In this document: positions 58,201-62,965 of the stretch, piece by piece | Layout of the letters: each line of letters begins with the position of its first letter | How positions within the stretch are numbered: the stretch's first letter is position 1 | Origin: Acanthaster planci | Taxonomy: Eukaryota; Echinodermata; Asteroidea; Valvatida; Acanthasteridae | Assembly: GCF_001949145.1 (NCBI RefSeq) | Contig: NW_019091359.1 | Location: 2,568,647 to 2,632,646 of the forward strand | Direction: 5' to 3' | Length of the DNA stretch: 64,000 nucleotides | Notes under the pieces: model-generated | Databases searched by the model: none | The model's input: only the letters and a program-made list of their open reading frames with translations | Told to the model about the DNA's origin: nothing | Made by a program: the position numbers and the translations under genes

Positions 58201-61200
58201 CACCCACAAAATCAGCAAGTTCAAGTTTGACCGTCCCTTCCATAAGGGAGACAAAGATCCTGACAATGAGTTCAAGGTAAAACATTGCTTCCAAAATATT
58301 CAACTGGACTAATACTACTGGATAGTTTAGCACCATTTACATCTCGGATCCATGTGGAAAAAAAATGCTCTGGATTTGTACACATTCTGACGAACACTTG
58401 CCGTTTATATTCTGCTACTCAGCACACATGCAGTGTGGTCTTCCTTGGTTTAGAACACACAGCTCCCATCCATGCTTTCAGCACAAACTTCATTCTAACA
58501 GTTCTTGAATCCTGCAATCGGGTTACAGAGAAAAGACTTGGCACATGGTGTAGGTGTCTGAATGCATTATTCTCAGATTTGACCAACTTTCTCCTTTATT
58601 CCAAAAGTTGGGCACCTTACATCATTTTTGATAGCAGAGCCTCAACCCAGGTCTTGGATGTGAAATGCTCAAAGAGACAATGTTAACTTTTAACTGTACT
58701 TGGTCCACGAACAACTCTTTGAAATTTGAGCTACTCTGTGGGGTTAGGTTGAAACCATAGGCAACCACAAAAGAGGGCCTACAAGCCTAAATTGACCCTG
58801 CACGTTGTTTGAAACTCGAAGTCATCAGAATGGACAGAAATGATTATAACTGACATTACTGACACAAGCTTGACTTTTGAAATGAGAACAGGTTATTCTC
58901 CTTGTTTCTGTTTGTTGTGGACAGACGCTCTGTGTAGAACAGACACAGCTCAACACAGAGTACACCCTTCCCAGTCTGCTACGATGGGCTGACGTTGTCG
59001 ATACTGAAACGGTGAGCCAACCTCCCTTCCTTAAATTATTAAATTGGAACATGTCAATGAGGATGAAGAAATGCATTTGTCTGCCCCACTGGTGAGGCTG
59101 AAGAAGCATACTGTTTCTGCTATGTTACAAATGTCAAAGATGTGCAATTTTTCCACTGGAATGAGAAGGGAGCATTACCCATCTCCATCTTTGCATTGAT
59201 GTCCAGTACTTAAACATTCCCTTGGGGGTGACACCTTGGGCCACTTATTCTAAAAGATGATATGACTTGGTGCTGCCATTTCTACATTGTTCAGATGACC
59301 ACTTACCCAAATTCCTCAGGGTATAATCCTTGTAGTGTTTACATATTAGTAATCTTGTTCAACGTTCCACTCTGTTCATTTGTAGCCGTTGGTTGTGCGT
59401 TTAATTGGAAACAAATTTGCAGCTTTTGTATTCTTTTAGAAAAGAAAGCTGGCCTTTTACAGTTTTGAAATGATTTGATACCAATCTTTCCCTGATTTTG
59501 GTTTGGCCAGATTGAGCTGACCCCCATCCAGAATGCCGTCAACGTCATGGAGAACAAGAACAAAGCCATCCGCACCTTGACGGCTGAGATGTACGCCAAT
59601 CCCAACAGTAACATTAACCCACTCAGCATGGTACTGCAGGGAACCATCGACGCTGCGGTGCAGGGCGGTCCAAAGAAATACAAACTGGTAGGCACAATGT
59701 GCAGGATACCAGCTGTTGTGCATGTCCATGTCATGGAGCCATCTCATGGTGACGTTTCTCAATAGCATTATGACACGTCACCCTGGAGTCATAAACTGTC
59801 TCTGGTCCATACGCGGAAAAATGCCGCACAGCTCTGTTATGTCATGGTTTTAAACGTGGAAAGTGAGTGAGTTAGAAGTGTTGGCACAGTCAGGTGTTTA
59901 TGTTTGACCATCTGATTGAATCAGTGGAGTATCCCAGTAGTTCTGGACTCTTGATAATTCTCAAGACACTTCTTTATCATTATTCTAGCTGCTTCAGAAT
60001 GGACGTTGTACGAAATTTTGACTCTCGTAAAATTTCCCCTTTTACCTCGAACGTTGGTTGCCAGGATTTTGTCCACTGAGACATTGAATACAACCAACGA
60101 GACTGTGTTTTGTAGTTGAAATTTGATACTACGCTTGCTCTAAGTCAGAGTCAGTGAAAATAATATGAACTTGCAACACAGTGGCAGTATTTGTGGGTCA
60201 GAGGCACAATTCTGGAGTGCATTTAAGCTTTAGAAAATCCGCTGTGAATGTTTTTATTAAAGATCTTGCAGGGTCAGGATTATGGCTGTTAGTGTAGGAA
60301 AAGAAACATCTAAACAGCCTAAAATAGATTTTGATATAAAAGCTGGTATTTGCGTAGCGTGGAACCTTGCCATAAGGTGATTTCCACTTAATTATTAGTC
60401 ACTTCTAAGTAGCTAGCAGTCCATACTTCTTGAGTATTGGACCTTGTGGATTCTTGTTTCTTCAGGCCTTCCTGAGCAACGAATACAAGAAGCTTCATCC
60501 AGAGGACAGTGAACTGTGCTTACAACTGGAAGGACTTATCAAGGAACAGGTAAATGGGGAGCAGATCAGCATGTGACGTCACATTCCACTGACCATGGCC
60601 CAACTAAAGTCACTTAGTTACACTTCGCTCTTAAAAGATAACTCTTGCTGTGCCTCTATGAACGCATGTCGGCAACACATTGTCTATGGGATTGAATCAG
60701 CGTGAGCATGTTCAACCTTTGACCCTGACTGCTCATTACAACCCGTCTCTGGCACTCCGGACGCAGGAAGTAATATGAAGGAATATGACAACTGAAGCAC
60801 CGGGAACACAGTGCTTCTATGAATTGTAGAATGTGTTTCACAACCCCTTCAGGAGCATTTTCTGTTGAGTGCTAAAAATATCTGCTTAGCAAGAACAGGT
60901 TACCAGCCAAATGGCCATGTAAAGTATGTTACTTGAGGCTGGTTCCCTGCTCATTTGTACTGTGCACAGAAATCTGCTTGTTTCTTGAACTCCTAACAAA
61001 TGAACAGTGTTTTGGGTGTGATGAGGTCAGCGTGCGTTCTTGTGTACGTTTTGTTGCCCCTGTCATCCTTGTGTTGAAGGGGCAGTTTCTTCTCTTGATA
61101 AGGAAATTTAGAATCAAGTTGCGGGGGGGGGGAACCCTGTCTCCTCAACTAATTTTTCCTGGTAACTACTGGTACCTTTTAGTGCATGAGTAATTCCACA

Positions 61201-62965
61201 GCTATGATGTCTGTTTGTCTGTGACAATGTGGAATTGATGCAGAAGTTGACAGGATTGTTTTTTTTTTAAAGAATTTCCTGTTAGGCAAAGGGCAAGTTG
61301 GATCAGTGTCAATTTGTTAACCACTGGTTGATTTTTGCCTGGTACCCGGTATATATATTTCATGCATAGTCTACCTGTCAAAATTGACTATTGGTTGACA
61401 GTTTGTCTCTGATTAACTTGCCAGAATACAAATTTATAATCCGTTGGAAATGCCGTTGTTTGATTGTCCGAGTATCTCATCCATTCCATGTCCATACAGA
61501 TGCAGATATTGAAGGAAGGAGTGGATCTTCACGAGCGACTTTGCCCAGATGATTTAGCTCATTTCCAGCACAACTTGTCGATGAAACTCTCCGAACTCCG
61601 CAGAGACTTTGGCCTGGTATGTTTCCTCCCTCTCTCTTCTAGTTCTTGGTCTCTCCACCTCGTTTGACACCTTAGTCGTGATTTATTTTGCCATGAATTA
61701 TTCATCTGAATAAATTTCATGTACTTCATGTGAGCATGTCGTAATTTTTTCACTATCCACTTGTAATTCAAGTTCATGTTTAAGTAGATTCCATAACTTG
61801 AGCCCGCAGTTATGTTTTTTCAGCAGGTTTGTTTGACCTCACATTGAAAAGAGCTTGACAAGTTTTTCGTTTAGATGTATCATTGCCTTGGCATTCAGAT
61901 GAAAAGTGGAAATTGCGCGGATGAAAAGTGTTGAGGTTGCCCCTGGTAATTCCTGACTTCATTTCTAAGGTTATGTCATTTTGTTTTAACTTAACGCTAA
62001 AATGTGATTGATTATGCTTCTCATGAGCAGTCGACTGTGCCAATCCGAGTTGCCAGCACTCCCCCAACGCCAACAGGCAAGGGACCGAGGATCAGCACAG
62101 CTTCTGCCATCACCACGTTCCGGAAATCAATTGTACCTACCTCGCAAAGCTCAAGGTGAGTACCCAAATATCATTTTCAGACTAGCTCTGTCCCTTGAGT
62201 ATTTTGTGTTCTTGAGAAAAAAACAATAACATAGGTTGTGTCTTATTCTTGTGACTATGTTTTTCATACTGGGAGGGAAAGAGTTTGGTTGGTTTTGTGT
62301 TGATCTGGTACTGCCTGGTGGGGTTTGGTGGTTGTCTTTTGTTGGTCTTATGATAGTCTTGTGTTGGTCCGCTGTTGGTCTCGTGGGGTCCTGTGATGGT
62401 CTTGTGTTGGTCTGTTGTTGGTCTTGTTGGGTCCTGTGATGGTCTTGTGTTGGTCTTGTGGGGTCCTGTGATGGTCTTGCATTGGTCTGCTATTGGTCTT
62501 GTTGGGTCCTGTGATGGTCTTGTGTTGGTCTGCTATTGGTCTTGGTGGGTCCTGTGGTGGTCTTGCGTTGGTCTGCTATTGGTCTTGTTGAGTCCTGTGA
62601 TGGTCTTGTGTTGGTCTGCTATTGGATTTGTTGGGCCCCGTGATGATTTTGAGGAGTCTCAACTGCAACACTAGCTCAGACTCAAGCCTTCATGAACTTA
62701 GCTCAGCTCACACTCAGACGAAGTCGACTCAACTATATCCCTAGATAGTAACTCAGAAGTAGAAACGCTAGTTGGACACAGCTGTAAGTCAAGCTGCAAC
62801 CTCCCCTTTAGGCTTTTATCTCATCTTGTAAAATTTCTCTTTCCCTTTTTTGTCTTTGTGCGTATTAATAGCAAGTCGCAGCCTGCCACTGAAGAGTCGC
62901 CTAGTCTGAGCAAGTTCTACCTGGATTCCATCACCGAGAGCGACACCTCGGTGTCACCCACACAA
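16262..62965 (+). CDS. DOCK4: DOCK3/DOCK4-type guanine-nucleotide exchange factor (5' 40 coding exons, continues past window)
   Basis: Forty exons (listed singly) join to 5034 bases, 1678 codons, with every phase consistent; human DOCK4 is about 1966 aa. Order: SH3 (about 8-66), helical region used by the family to bind ELMO (about 70-200), DHR-1/C2-like membrane lipid domain (about 425-600), helical middle, DHR-2 catalytic domain (about 1200-1600), start of a Ser/Pro-rich tail. Family role: cytoplasmic Rac/Rap activation at the membrane for motility and cell adhesion. DOCK3/4 rather than DOCK1/2/5 is favoured by LHENIIRK, RRPYGCG, DWGNQQLNLDLVP, FDRPFHKGDKD, IDAAVQGG and the ZNF277 neighbour. 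Some stretches (VLLECI..., FDYGKNSR, IYRGRPFDQ) look more DOCK1-like, so it is probably the single pre-duplication DOCK3/4 gene. The probable nucleotide-sensor valine of DHR-2 is V1529. Confidence 0.96.
19705..19943. mobile_element. MITE family 1-related element (DOCK intron 1)
   Basis: 239 bp with the same outer GGGTCATTCCA terminus but a different inner arm (TTTTTGTGTCCCTG, ATCTGA). The flanks ATGT and ATGG match at 3 of 4 bases. A sister subfamily of the other two. Confidence 0.8.
22109..22192 (+). repeat. 29-bp tandem repeat, 3 copies
   Basis: Units start at 22109, 22138 and 22167 with ACCCATACAGGTACATGTG, running into an ATGTAC array. Confidence 0.8.
23745..23985 (+). repeat. Dispersed repeat family 3, copy B (DOCK intron 1, just upstream of exon 2)
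   Basis: Same ordered blocks as 6005-6240 read on the other strand, including the identical 18-mer at 23809-23826. Confidence 0.7.
24146..24229 (+). CDS. DOCK4: DOCK exon 2, SH3 first half
   Basis: Residues 13-41: ARDGELSFKIGDTVNLLE, the ALYDY/ELSF part of an SH3 fold. Acceptor ATCAG, donor GTTTGT, phase 1 to 1. Confidence 0.93.
24538..24578 (+). CDS. DOCK4: DOCK exon 3, SH3 GWYRG motif
   Basis: Residues 41-54: GWYRGCVSTDRTVT. Acceptor TACAG, donor GTAAGT. A 41-bp exon with exact phase (1 in, 0 out). Confidence 0.92.
24579..28273 (+). other. DOCK intron 3 (3.7 kb)
   Basis: ATGTAC words continue at lower density, plus a T-rich run at 27092-27120 and a 14-bp duplication at 27879. No exon-like frame was found between SH3 exons 3 and 4. 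Confidence 0.7.
27879..27906 (+). repeat. 14-bp tandem duplication
   Basis: ATTCCAACATGGAGG-type unit appears twice in direct succession. Confidence 0.6.
28274..28332 (+). CDS. DOCK4: DOCK exon 4, SH3 end
   Basis: Residues 55-74: GVFPSSHVHV matches the family's GIFPSSYVHL. Donor GTAAGT, phase 2. Confidence 0.92.
29138..29225 (+). CDS. DOCK4: DOCK exon 5, post-SH3 helix
   Basis: Residues 74-103, including IEELDIVLKEWHLVLKE, equivalent to the amphipathic helix after the SH3. Donor GTAAGC, phase 0. Confidence 0.92.
29560..29710 (+). mobile_element. Probable SINE tail (DOCK intron 5)
   Basis: A degenerate B-box-like GGGTTTGAAACCGG (29592-29605) is followed by CTTGGGCAAGACATG and ACACCCAGGAGTA, a tail motif recurring in SINE families of many marine animals. 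The 5' end is unclear. Confidence 0.5.
29887..30120 (+). CDS. DOCK4: DOCK exon 6
   Basis: Residues 104-181: IDLRRQLMSGQLPQ and MDWGNQQLNLDLVP, strongly DOCK3/4-like. Acceptor CCCAAG (AAG rather than CAG). The donor is taken as GTCAGT at 30121; GT at 30118 would drop one residue and keep phase. Confidence 0.9.
30761..30790 (+). CDS. DOCK4: DOCK exon 7, 30-bp microexon
   Basis: Residues 182-191 (HFRSVEQTAQ). Acceptor TTTTTGCAG, donor GTAAGT, phase 0 both sides. Little direct homology; supported by its splice sites and position. Confidence 0.65.
30946..31063 (+). mobile_element. Dispersed repeat family 2, copy A (DOCK intron 7)
   Basis: Starts GGCCGTGTC after TAA and runs about 118 bp to the GATGCAGC region. 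Inverted copy at 40784-40902. Non-coding. Confidence 0.8.
32131..32162 (+). repeat. CT/GT microsatellite before exon 8
   Basis: (TC)n then (TG)n tract about 20-40 bases upstream of the exon 8 acceptor. It may serve as its polypyrimidine tract. Confidence 0.7.
32178..32240 (+). CDS. DOCK4: DOCK exon 8, possible cassette exon
   Basis: Residues 192-212, with GGLQVTSSAKDIAPPAQ. Symmetric 63-bp phase 0 exon after a CT-rich tract (32137-32150) and GTAGCAG; donor GTGTGT. Human DOCK4 is shorter here, so it may be skipped in some transcripts. Confidence 0.6.
32781..32908 (+). repeat. 68-bp tandem duplication
   Basis: Two copies start at 32781 and 32849 with CAACTATCACCCTG; few differences, so recent. 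In intron 8. Confidence 0.85.
33297..33445 (+). CDS. DOCK4: DOCK exon 9
   Basis: Residues 213-262: HHIHLQLKNFGCSIGEEAQ, then FFALYDAKS, matching the family's SLFDSKE strand. Donor GTGAGA, phase 2. Confidence 0.94.
33557..34005. mobile_element. Long foldback element (DOCK intron 9)
   Basis: Two arms of about 165 bp in inverted orientation. They share TCCAAATCGAA, GAGCTCAACTATAACA and CTGTTCATGCCAAG, and are separated by a loop of about 90 bp (about 33722-33840). No open frame. Outer ends are approximate. Confidence 0.8.
34174..34255 (+). CDS. DOCK4: DOCK exon 10
   Basis: Residues 262-289: SERYLAKFNRLGVPDN, matching the conserved SERFFLRLNRNGLP block. Donor GTAAGT, phase 0. Confidence 0.95.
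34982..35105 (+). CDS. DOCK4: DOCK exon 11
   Basis: Residues 290-331: DLSTKDLGRDLYLTCHIIRV and FRRPYGCG; GC in this motif is the DOCK3/4 form. Donor GTAAGT, phase 1. Confidence 0.95.
35660..36105. mobile_element. Probable foldback element (DOCK intron 11)
   Basis: Imperfect inverted arms of about 55-60 bp, around 35670-35750 and 36025-36100, sharing TTGGTTGGCAA and a GGGCCTTTCCC-like segment. Just upstream of exon 12. Boundaries uncertain. Confidence 0.45.
36174..36249 (+). CDS. DOCK4: DOCK exon 12
   Basis: Residues 331-356: VISLSPILSEKIDD, aligning with AVLSIADLL. Acceptor ATATAG, donor GTAAGT, phase 2. Confidence 0.9.
36694..36914 (+). CDS. DOCK4: DOCK exon 13, entry of DHR-1
   Basis: Residues 356-430: FFQLHENIIRKHANKTG, MLHGHFDQLKRE, then TRKLGFSDVIMPG, which opens the DHR-1 domain. 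Donor GTAGGA, phase 1. Markedly GC-richer than the introns around it. Confidence 0.96.
36988..37246. mobile_element. MITE family 1, copy 2 (DOCK intron 13)
   Basis: 259 bp with the same termini as the 2545 copy and the same internal segment in opposite orientation. Perfect ATAT target duplication at 36984-36987 and 37247-37250. Confidence 0.9.
37647..37768 (+). CDS. DOCK4: DOCK exon 14, DHR-1 C2 strands
   Basis: Residues 430-470: GDVRNDLYLMLDRAEFERG and RNVEVTIHVID, the C2-like core that binds phosphoinositides in the family. Donor GTAAGC, phase 0. Confidence 0.96.
38197..38463 (+). CDS. DOCK4: DOCK exon 15, DHR-1 core
   Basis: Residues 471-559: DEYRSTIYYHTNQPHWLENI, RLECRHCSTS, DDGTTLEDSEHELFVYK. 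Donor GTAATT at 38464. The last 9 exon bases plus the donor recur twice downstream at 38565 and 38676. Confidence 0.96.
38455..38780 (+). repeat. 110-bp tandem repeat x3 containing exon 15 splice donor
   Basis: Each unit starts GTGTACAAG/GTAATT, so each contains a copy of the last 9 exon bases and an intact donor. Donor GT positions are 38464, 38574 and 38685. Only the first is joined to the real exon; reading past it stops at about 38550. Confidence 0.9.
39735..39906 (+). CDS. DOCK4: DOCK exon 16, DHR-1 end
   Basis: Residues 560-617: YLNLPFCTQEIVTK, KESLFVRTIICSTKLTQNG; CSTKLTQN is invariant across DOCK-A/B proteins. Donor GTAATG, phase 1. Confidence 0.96.
40784..40902 (-). mobile_element. 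Dispersed repeat family 2, copy B (DOCK intron 16)
   Basis: Reverse complement of the 30946 copy, with the same TAA before GGCCGTGTC. An extra local palindrome (GATTCGGGCTGCATCCGAATC-like, around 40778-40798) sits at the other end. Confidence 0.8.
41297..42305 (-). pseudogene. Rhodopsin-class GPCR pseudogene nested antisense in DOCK intron 16
   Basis: A seven-helix receptor reads from 42305 downward without introns. Helix 1 (ITLVLTTILLLTLNPLCLLV) is followed by an in-frame TAA at 42086-42084. The same frame then resumes with VFLQSMTI and runs to 41427 through helices 2-6 (TGDHYISVVHAL after helix 3). A frameshift near 41430-41435 follows, and helix 7 (WLNVVIYYLRNKDFRR) continues in another frame to a stop at 41297. 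Lesions: the nonsense codon, loss of the helix-2 segment with the conserved Asp, DRY changed to DHY, and the frameshift. N-glycosylation-type Asn sites lie in the N-terminus. The family is a class A receptor whose ligand cannot be named. Its lack of introns fits retroposition or an intronless receptor family. Confidence 0.85.
43610..43765 (+). repeat. 39-bp minisatellite x4 (intron 16)
   Basis: Units start at 43610, 43649, 43688 and 43727 with TCGATCACAGAAGG and are virtually identical. Because 39 is a multiple of 3, one frame stays open (13-residue unit SRSQKAIKHCYGH), but nothing else supports coding. Confidence 0.92.
44078..44175 (+). CDS. DOCK4: DOCK exon 17
   Basis: Residues 617-649: LLGLLKWKMHPENLKEIL, the LLxLLKW start of the helical middle region. 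Follows the 4.2-kb intron that holds the receptor pseudogene. Donor GTGAGT, phase 0. Confidence 0.96.
44700..44884 (+). CDS. DOCK4: DOCK exon 18
   Basis: Residues 650-711: VLQDILDALFNILDE, VFDALVYILGIL, VLDTYIENFFAST. Donor GTAACC, phase 2. Confidence 0.96.
45021..45152 (+). CDS. DOCK4: DOCK exon 19
   Basis: Residues 711-755: LVKQLKRYID and NLFKFIFRSHVLYQ. Donor GTAAGA, phase 2. Confidence 0.95.
45970..46078 (+). CDS. DOCK4: DOCK exon 20
   Basis: Residues 755-791: ATGDLHDGNIQDSMRCLF, matching the ATGGQNEEEF segment of DOCK4. Donor GTAATT, phase 0. Confidence 0.92.
46355..46544 (+). CDS. DOCK4: DOCK exon 21
   Basis: Residues 792-855: LLKNFSHISTELRVMYTSPE and FLSETINSNLFKES. Donor GTGAGC, phase 1. 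A 154-codon antisense open frame overlaps here and is a shadow. Confidence 0.94.
46890..46968 (-). repeat. Dispersed repeat family 4 copy (intron 21)
   Basis: Reverse of the pattern GGTTACCAGCC ... CTGGTTCCCAGC also seen at 50539-50662 and 60888-60954. Its ends are an imperfect inverted repeat. Confidence 0.55.
47060..47200 (-). mobile_element. tRNA-derived SINE (DOCK intron 21)
   Basis: On the minus strand an A box (TGGTTGAGTGG, 47189-47179) and a perfect B box (GGTTCGAGTCC, 47144-47134) are 34 bases apart, followed by a non-tRNA tail ending in an A run (47062-47069 as T run on plus). The anticodon-like arm has an 8-base loop, so it is a SINE head and not a working tRNA gene. Confidence 0.8.
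47406..47533 (+). CDS. DOCK4: DOCK exon 22
   Basis: Residues 855-897: SRKFLLEPCVKQLRMHIENR, matching SRYILLPVVLHHLHIHLQ. Donor GTCAGT, phase 0. Confidence 0.94.
47868..47966 (+). CDS. DOCK4: DOCK exon 23
   Basis: Residues 898-930: VNIMVKLLLGSILNMIMSL. Donor GTAAGT, phase 0. Confidence 0.93.
48630..48823 (+). CDS. DOCK4: DOCK exon 24
   Basis: Residues 931-995: LDLLRLMKESHYQDL, DFLKRILRVFKELSSREIYP, EWMAMKML. Acceptor GCAAG (AAG type), donor GTAACG, phase 2. Confidence 0.95.
49211..49350. repeat. Small inverted repeat (intron 24)
   Basis: Arms of about 22 bp, 49211-49232 and 49329-49350, share AAAGTTTTCAGGTA-like sequence in inverted orientation around a 96-base loop. Possible short MITE. 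Confidence 0.55.
49844..49922 (+). CDS. DOCK4: DOCK exon 25
   Basis: Residues 995-1021: SVILNATRRVSVDLSSTFL. Donor GTGAGT, phase 0. Confidence 0.94.
49923..52296 (+). other. DOCK intron 25 (2.4 kb)
   Basis: Contains the head-to-head family 4 repeats. A 164-codon antisense open frame at 51236-51730 has no recognisable homology and is likely chance. Confidence 0.6.
50539..50662. repeat. Dispersed repeat family 4, two copies head-to-head (intron 25)
   Basis: One unit reads inverted (GCTGGGGACCAG ... GGCTGGTAAT, 50539-50590). The next reads forward (GCTTAGCAGCAGCAGGTTA ... GACTGGTTCCC, 50597-50655). Confidence 0.5.
52297..52456 (+). CDS. DOCK4: DOCK exon 26
   Basis: Residues 1022-1075: LWYDFFRLACIFITQPCLQL and RYGDMRVDMAQEI; YGDMR is near-invariant in the family. 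Donor GTACTA, phase 1. Confidence 0.97.
52856..53001 (+). CDS. DOCK4: DOCK exon 27
   Basis: Residues 1075-1123: RPFLEVTMVRQAEIRRLILP, IIFDIMCCEK, RGNFNQ. Donor GTAGGT, phase 0. Confidence 0.97.
53178..53266 (+). CDS. DOCK4: DOCK exon 28
   Basis: Residues 1124-1153: DDLIDKLDTMV and KKGDENYTVLFNQ, matching the KLIDKLDS...GKGDE motif. Donor GTAAGT, phase 2. Confidence 0.95.
53690..53849 (+). CDS. DOCK4: DOCK exon 29, start of DHR-2
   Basis: Residues 1153-1206: KVKRLLERLIDYRNV (family RLMERLLDYR) and LNCMYNLM. The segment before it is shorter than in DOCK3/4 and closer to DOCK1. Donor GTAGGT, phase 0. Confidence 0.96.
53850..55237 (+). other. DOCK intron 29 (1.4 kb)
   Basis: Holds the 39-bp x9 array. 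The AT-rich flank at 53940-54250 has no features. Confidence 0.7.
54374..54724 (+). repeat. 39-bp minisatellite x9 (intron 29)
   Basis: Nine units of exactly 39 bp with GGTCTGGTACCATGCG at each start (54374 to 54686). Variants (CGTACAG/CGCGCAG, GGAATT/GGGATT) are grouped: the CGCG form occupies units 5-7. Open in several frames on both strands because the period is divisible by 3. Confidence 0.93.
55238..55480 (+). CDS. DOCK4: DOCK exon 30, DHR-2 lobe A
   Basis: Residues 1207-1287: NFYKDDANREDIYARYIYRL, DLHLESNDYTEAAFTLL, LYHEIINLMDKGE. NFYK and YTEAAxTLL are DHR-2 hallmarks. Weak donor GTTGGT, phase 0. Confidence 0.96.
56242..56331 (+). CDS. DOCK4: DOCK exon 31, DHR-2
   Basis: Residues 1288-1317: IWEFGIPLCKELSVQYES, then KLFDYGK. 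Donor GTAAGA, phase 0. Confidence 0.96.
56879..56974 (+). CDS. DOCK4: DOCK exon 32, DHR-2 lobe B
   Basis: Residues 1318-1349: ASFFDNILKKQRQPPTYFRV, TFYGNFPLK; the YFRVxFYG motif is typical of DHR-2. Donor GTAACG, phase 0. Confidence 0.96.
57345..57483 (+). CDS. DOCK4: DOCK exon 33, DHR-2 lobe B
   Basis: Residues 1350-1396: SKAWIYRGRPFDQLGVVFER, LQADFPQAKNW. Acceptor GGGTAG. The donor is read as GTATCC at 57484 because it restores the conserved QYIQV across the junction (phase 1). The intron carries a 17-bp minisatellite. Confidence 0.88.
57572..57809 (+). repeat. 17-bp minisatellite x14 (intron 33)
   Basis: Fourteen near-perfect units cttggcataaaacatct from 57572 to 57809 and a degenerate fifteenth. 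The array starts about 90 bp after the exon 33 donor. On the minus strand all three frames are open across it. Confidence 0.95.
58113..58276 (+). CDS. DOCK4: DOCK exon 34, DHR-2
   Basis: Residues 1396-1450: YIQVRSVDTVPSD, KFKFDRPFHKGDKDPDNEF, the highly conserved DRPFHKG block in DOCK3/4 form. Donor GTAAAA, phase 0. Confidence 0.94.
58925..59011 (+). CDS. DOCK4: DOCK exon 35, DHR-2
   Basis: Residues 1451-1479: TLCVEQTQLNTEYTLPSLLR, then WADVVDTET, the family's LPGISRWFEV. Donor GTGAGC, phase 0. Confidence 0.95.
59511..59687 (+). CDS. DOCK4: DOCK exon 36, DHR-2 catalytic lobe C
   Basis: Residues 1480-1538: ELTPIQNAVNVMENKNKAIR, INPLSMVLQGTIDAAVQGG. V1529 sits where the nucleotide-sensing valine of the helix-10 insert is expected. 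Donor GTAGGC, phase 0. Confidence 0.97.
60466..60549 (+). CDS. DOCK4: DOCK exon 37, DHR-2 lobe C
   Basis: Residues 1539-1566: AFLSNEYKKLHPEDSEL and LEGLIKEQ. Donor GTAAAT, phase 0. Confidence 0.96.
60888..60954 (+). repeat. Dispersed repeat family 4 copy (intron 37)
   Basis: GCTTAGCAAGAACAGGTTAC to GAGGCTGGTTCCCTGCTC. Most complete copy, with AGGTTACCAGCC and GGCTGGTTCCCT as near-inverted ends. Confidence 0.55.
61500..61616 (+). CDS. DOCK4: DOCK exon 38, end of DHR-2
   Basis: Residues 1567-1605: MQILKEGVDLHERLCPDDL, matching LEFGLAVHEKFVPQDM. Donor GTATGT, phase 0. Confidence 0.95.
62031..62155 (+). CDS. DOCK4: DOCK exon 39, C-terminal tail
   Basis: Residues 1606-1647: RVASTPPTPTGKGPRIST, then RKSIVPTSQSS. 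Low-complexity Ser/Thr/Pro tail. Donor GTGAGT, phase 2. Confidence 0.88.
62388..62650 (+). repeat. 43-bp degenerate minisatellite (intron 39)
   Basis: GTCCTGTGATGGTCTTG recurs at 62388, 62431, 62463, 62506, 62549 and 62592. The spacing is 43 except for one 32-bp unit. Strand-asymmetric: G/T on plus with almost no A. Confidence 0.85.
62872..62965 (+). CDS. DOCK4: DOCK exon 40, C-terminal tail (last in window)
   Basis: Residues 1647-1678: SKSQPATEESPSLSKFYLD and TESDTSVSPTQ. Acceptor TTAATAG, donor GTAAGG, phase 0. The gene must continue beyond 64000 because no stop follows in phase before this donor. Confidence 0.82.

Noticed and set aside
16262-62965. Assignment to DOCK1/2/5
   Set aside because: Some DHR-2 stretches look DOCK1-like, but the diagnostic motifs in exons 6, 11, 13, 34 and 36 and the ZNF277 neighbour favour DOCK3/4.
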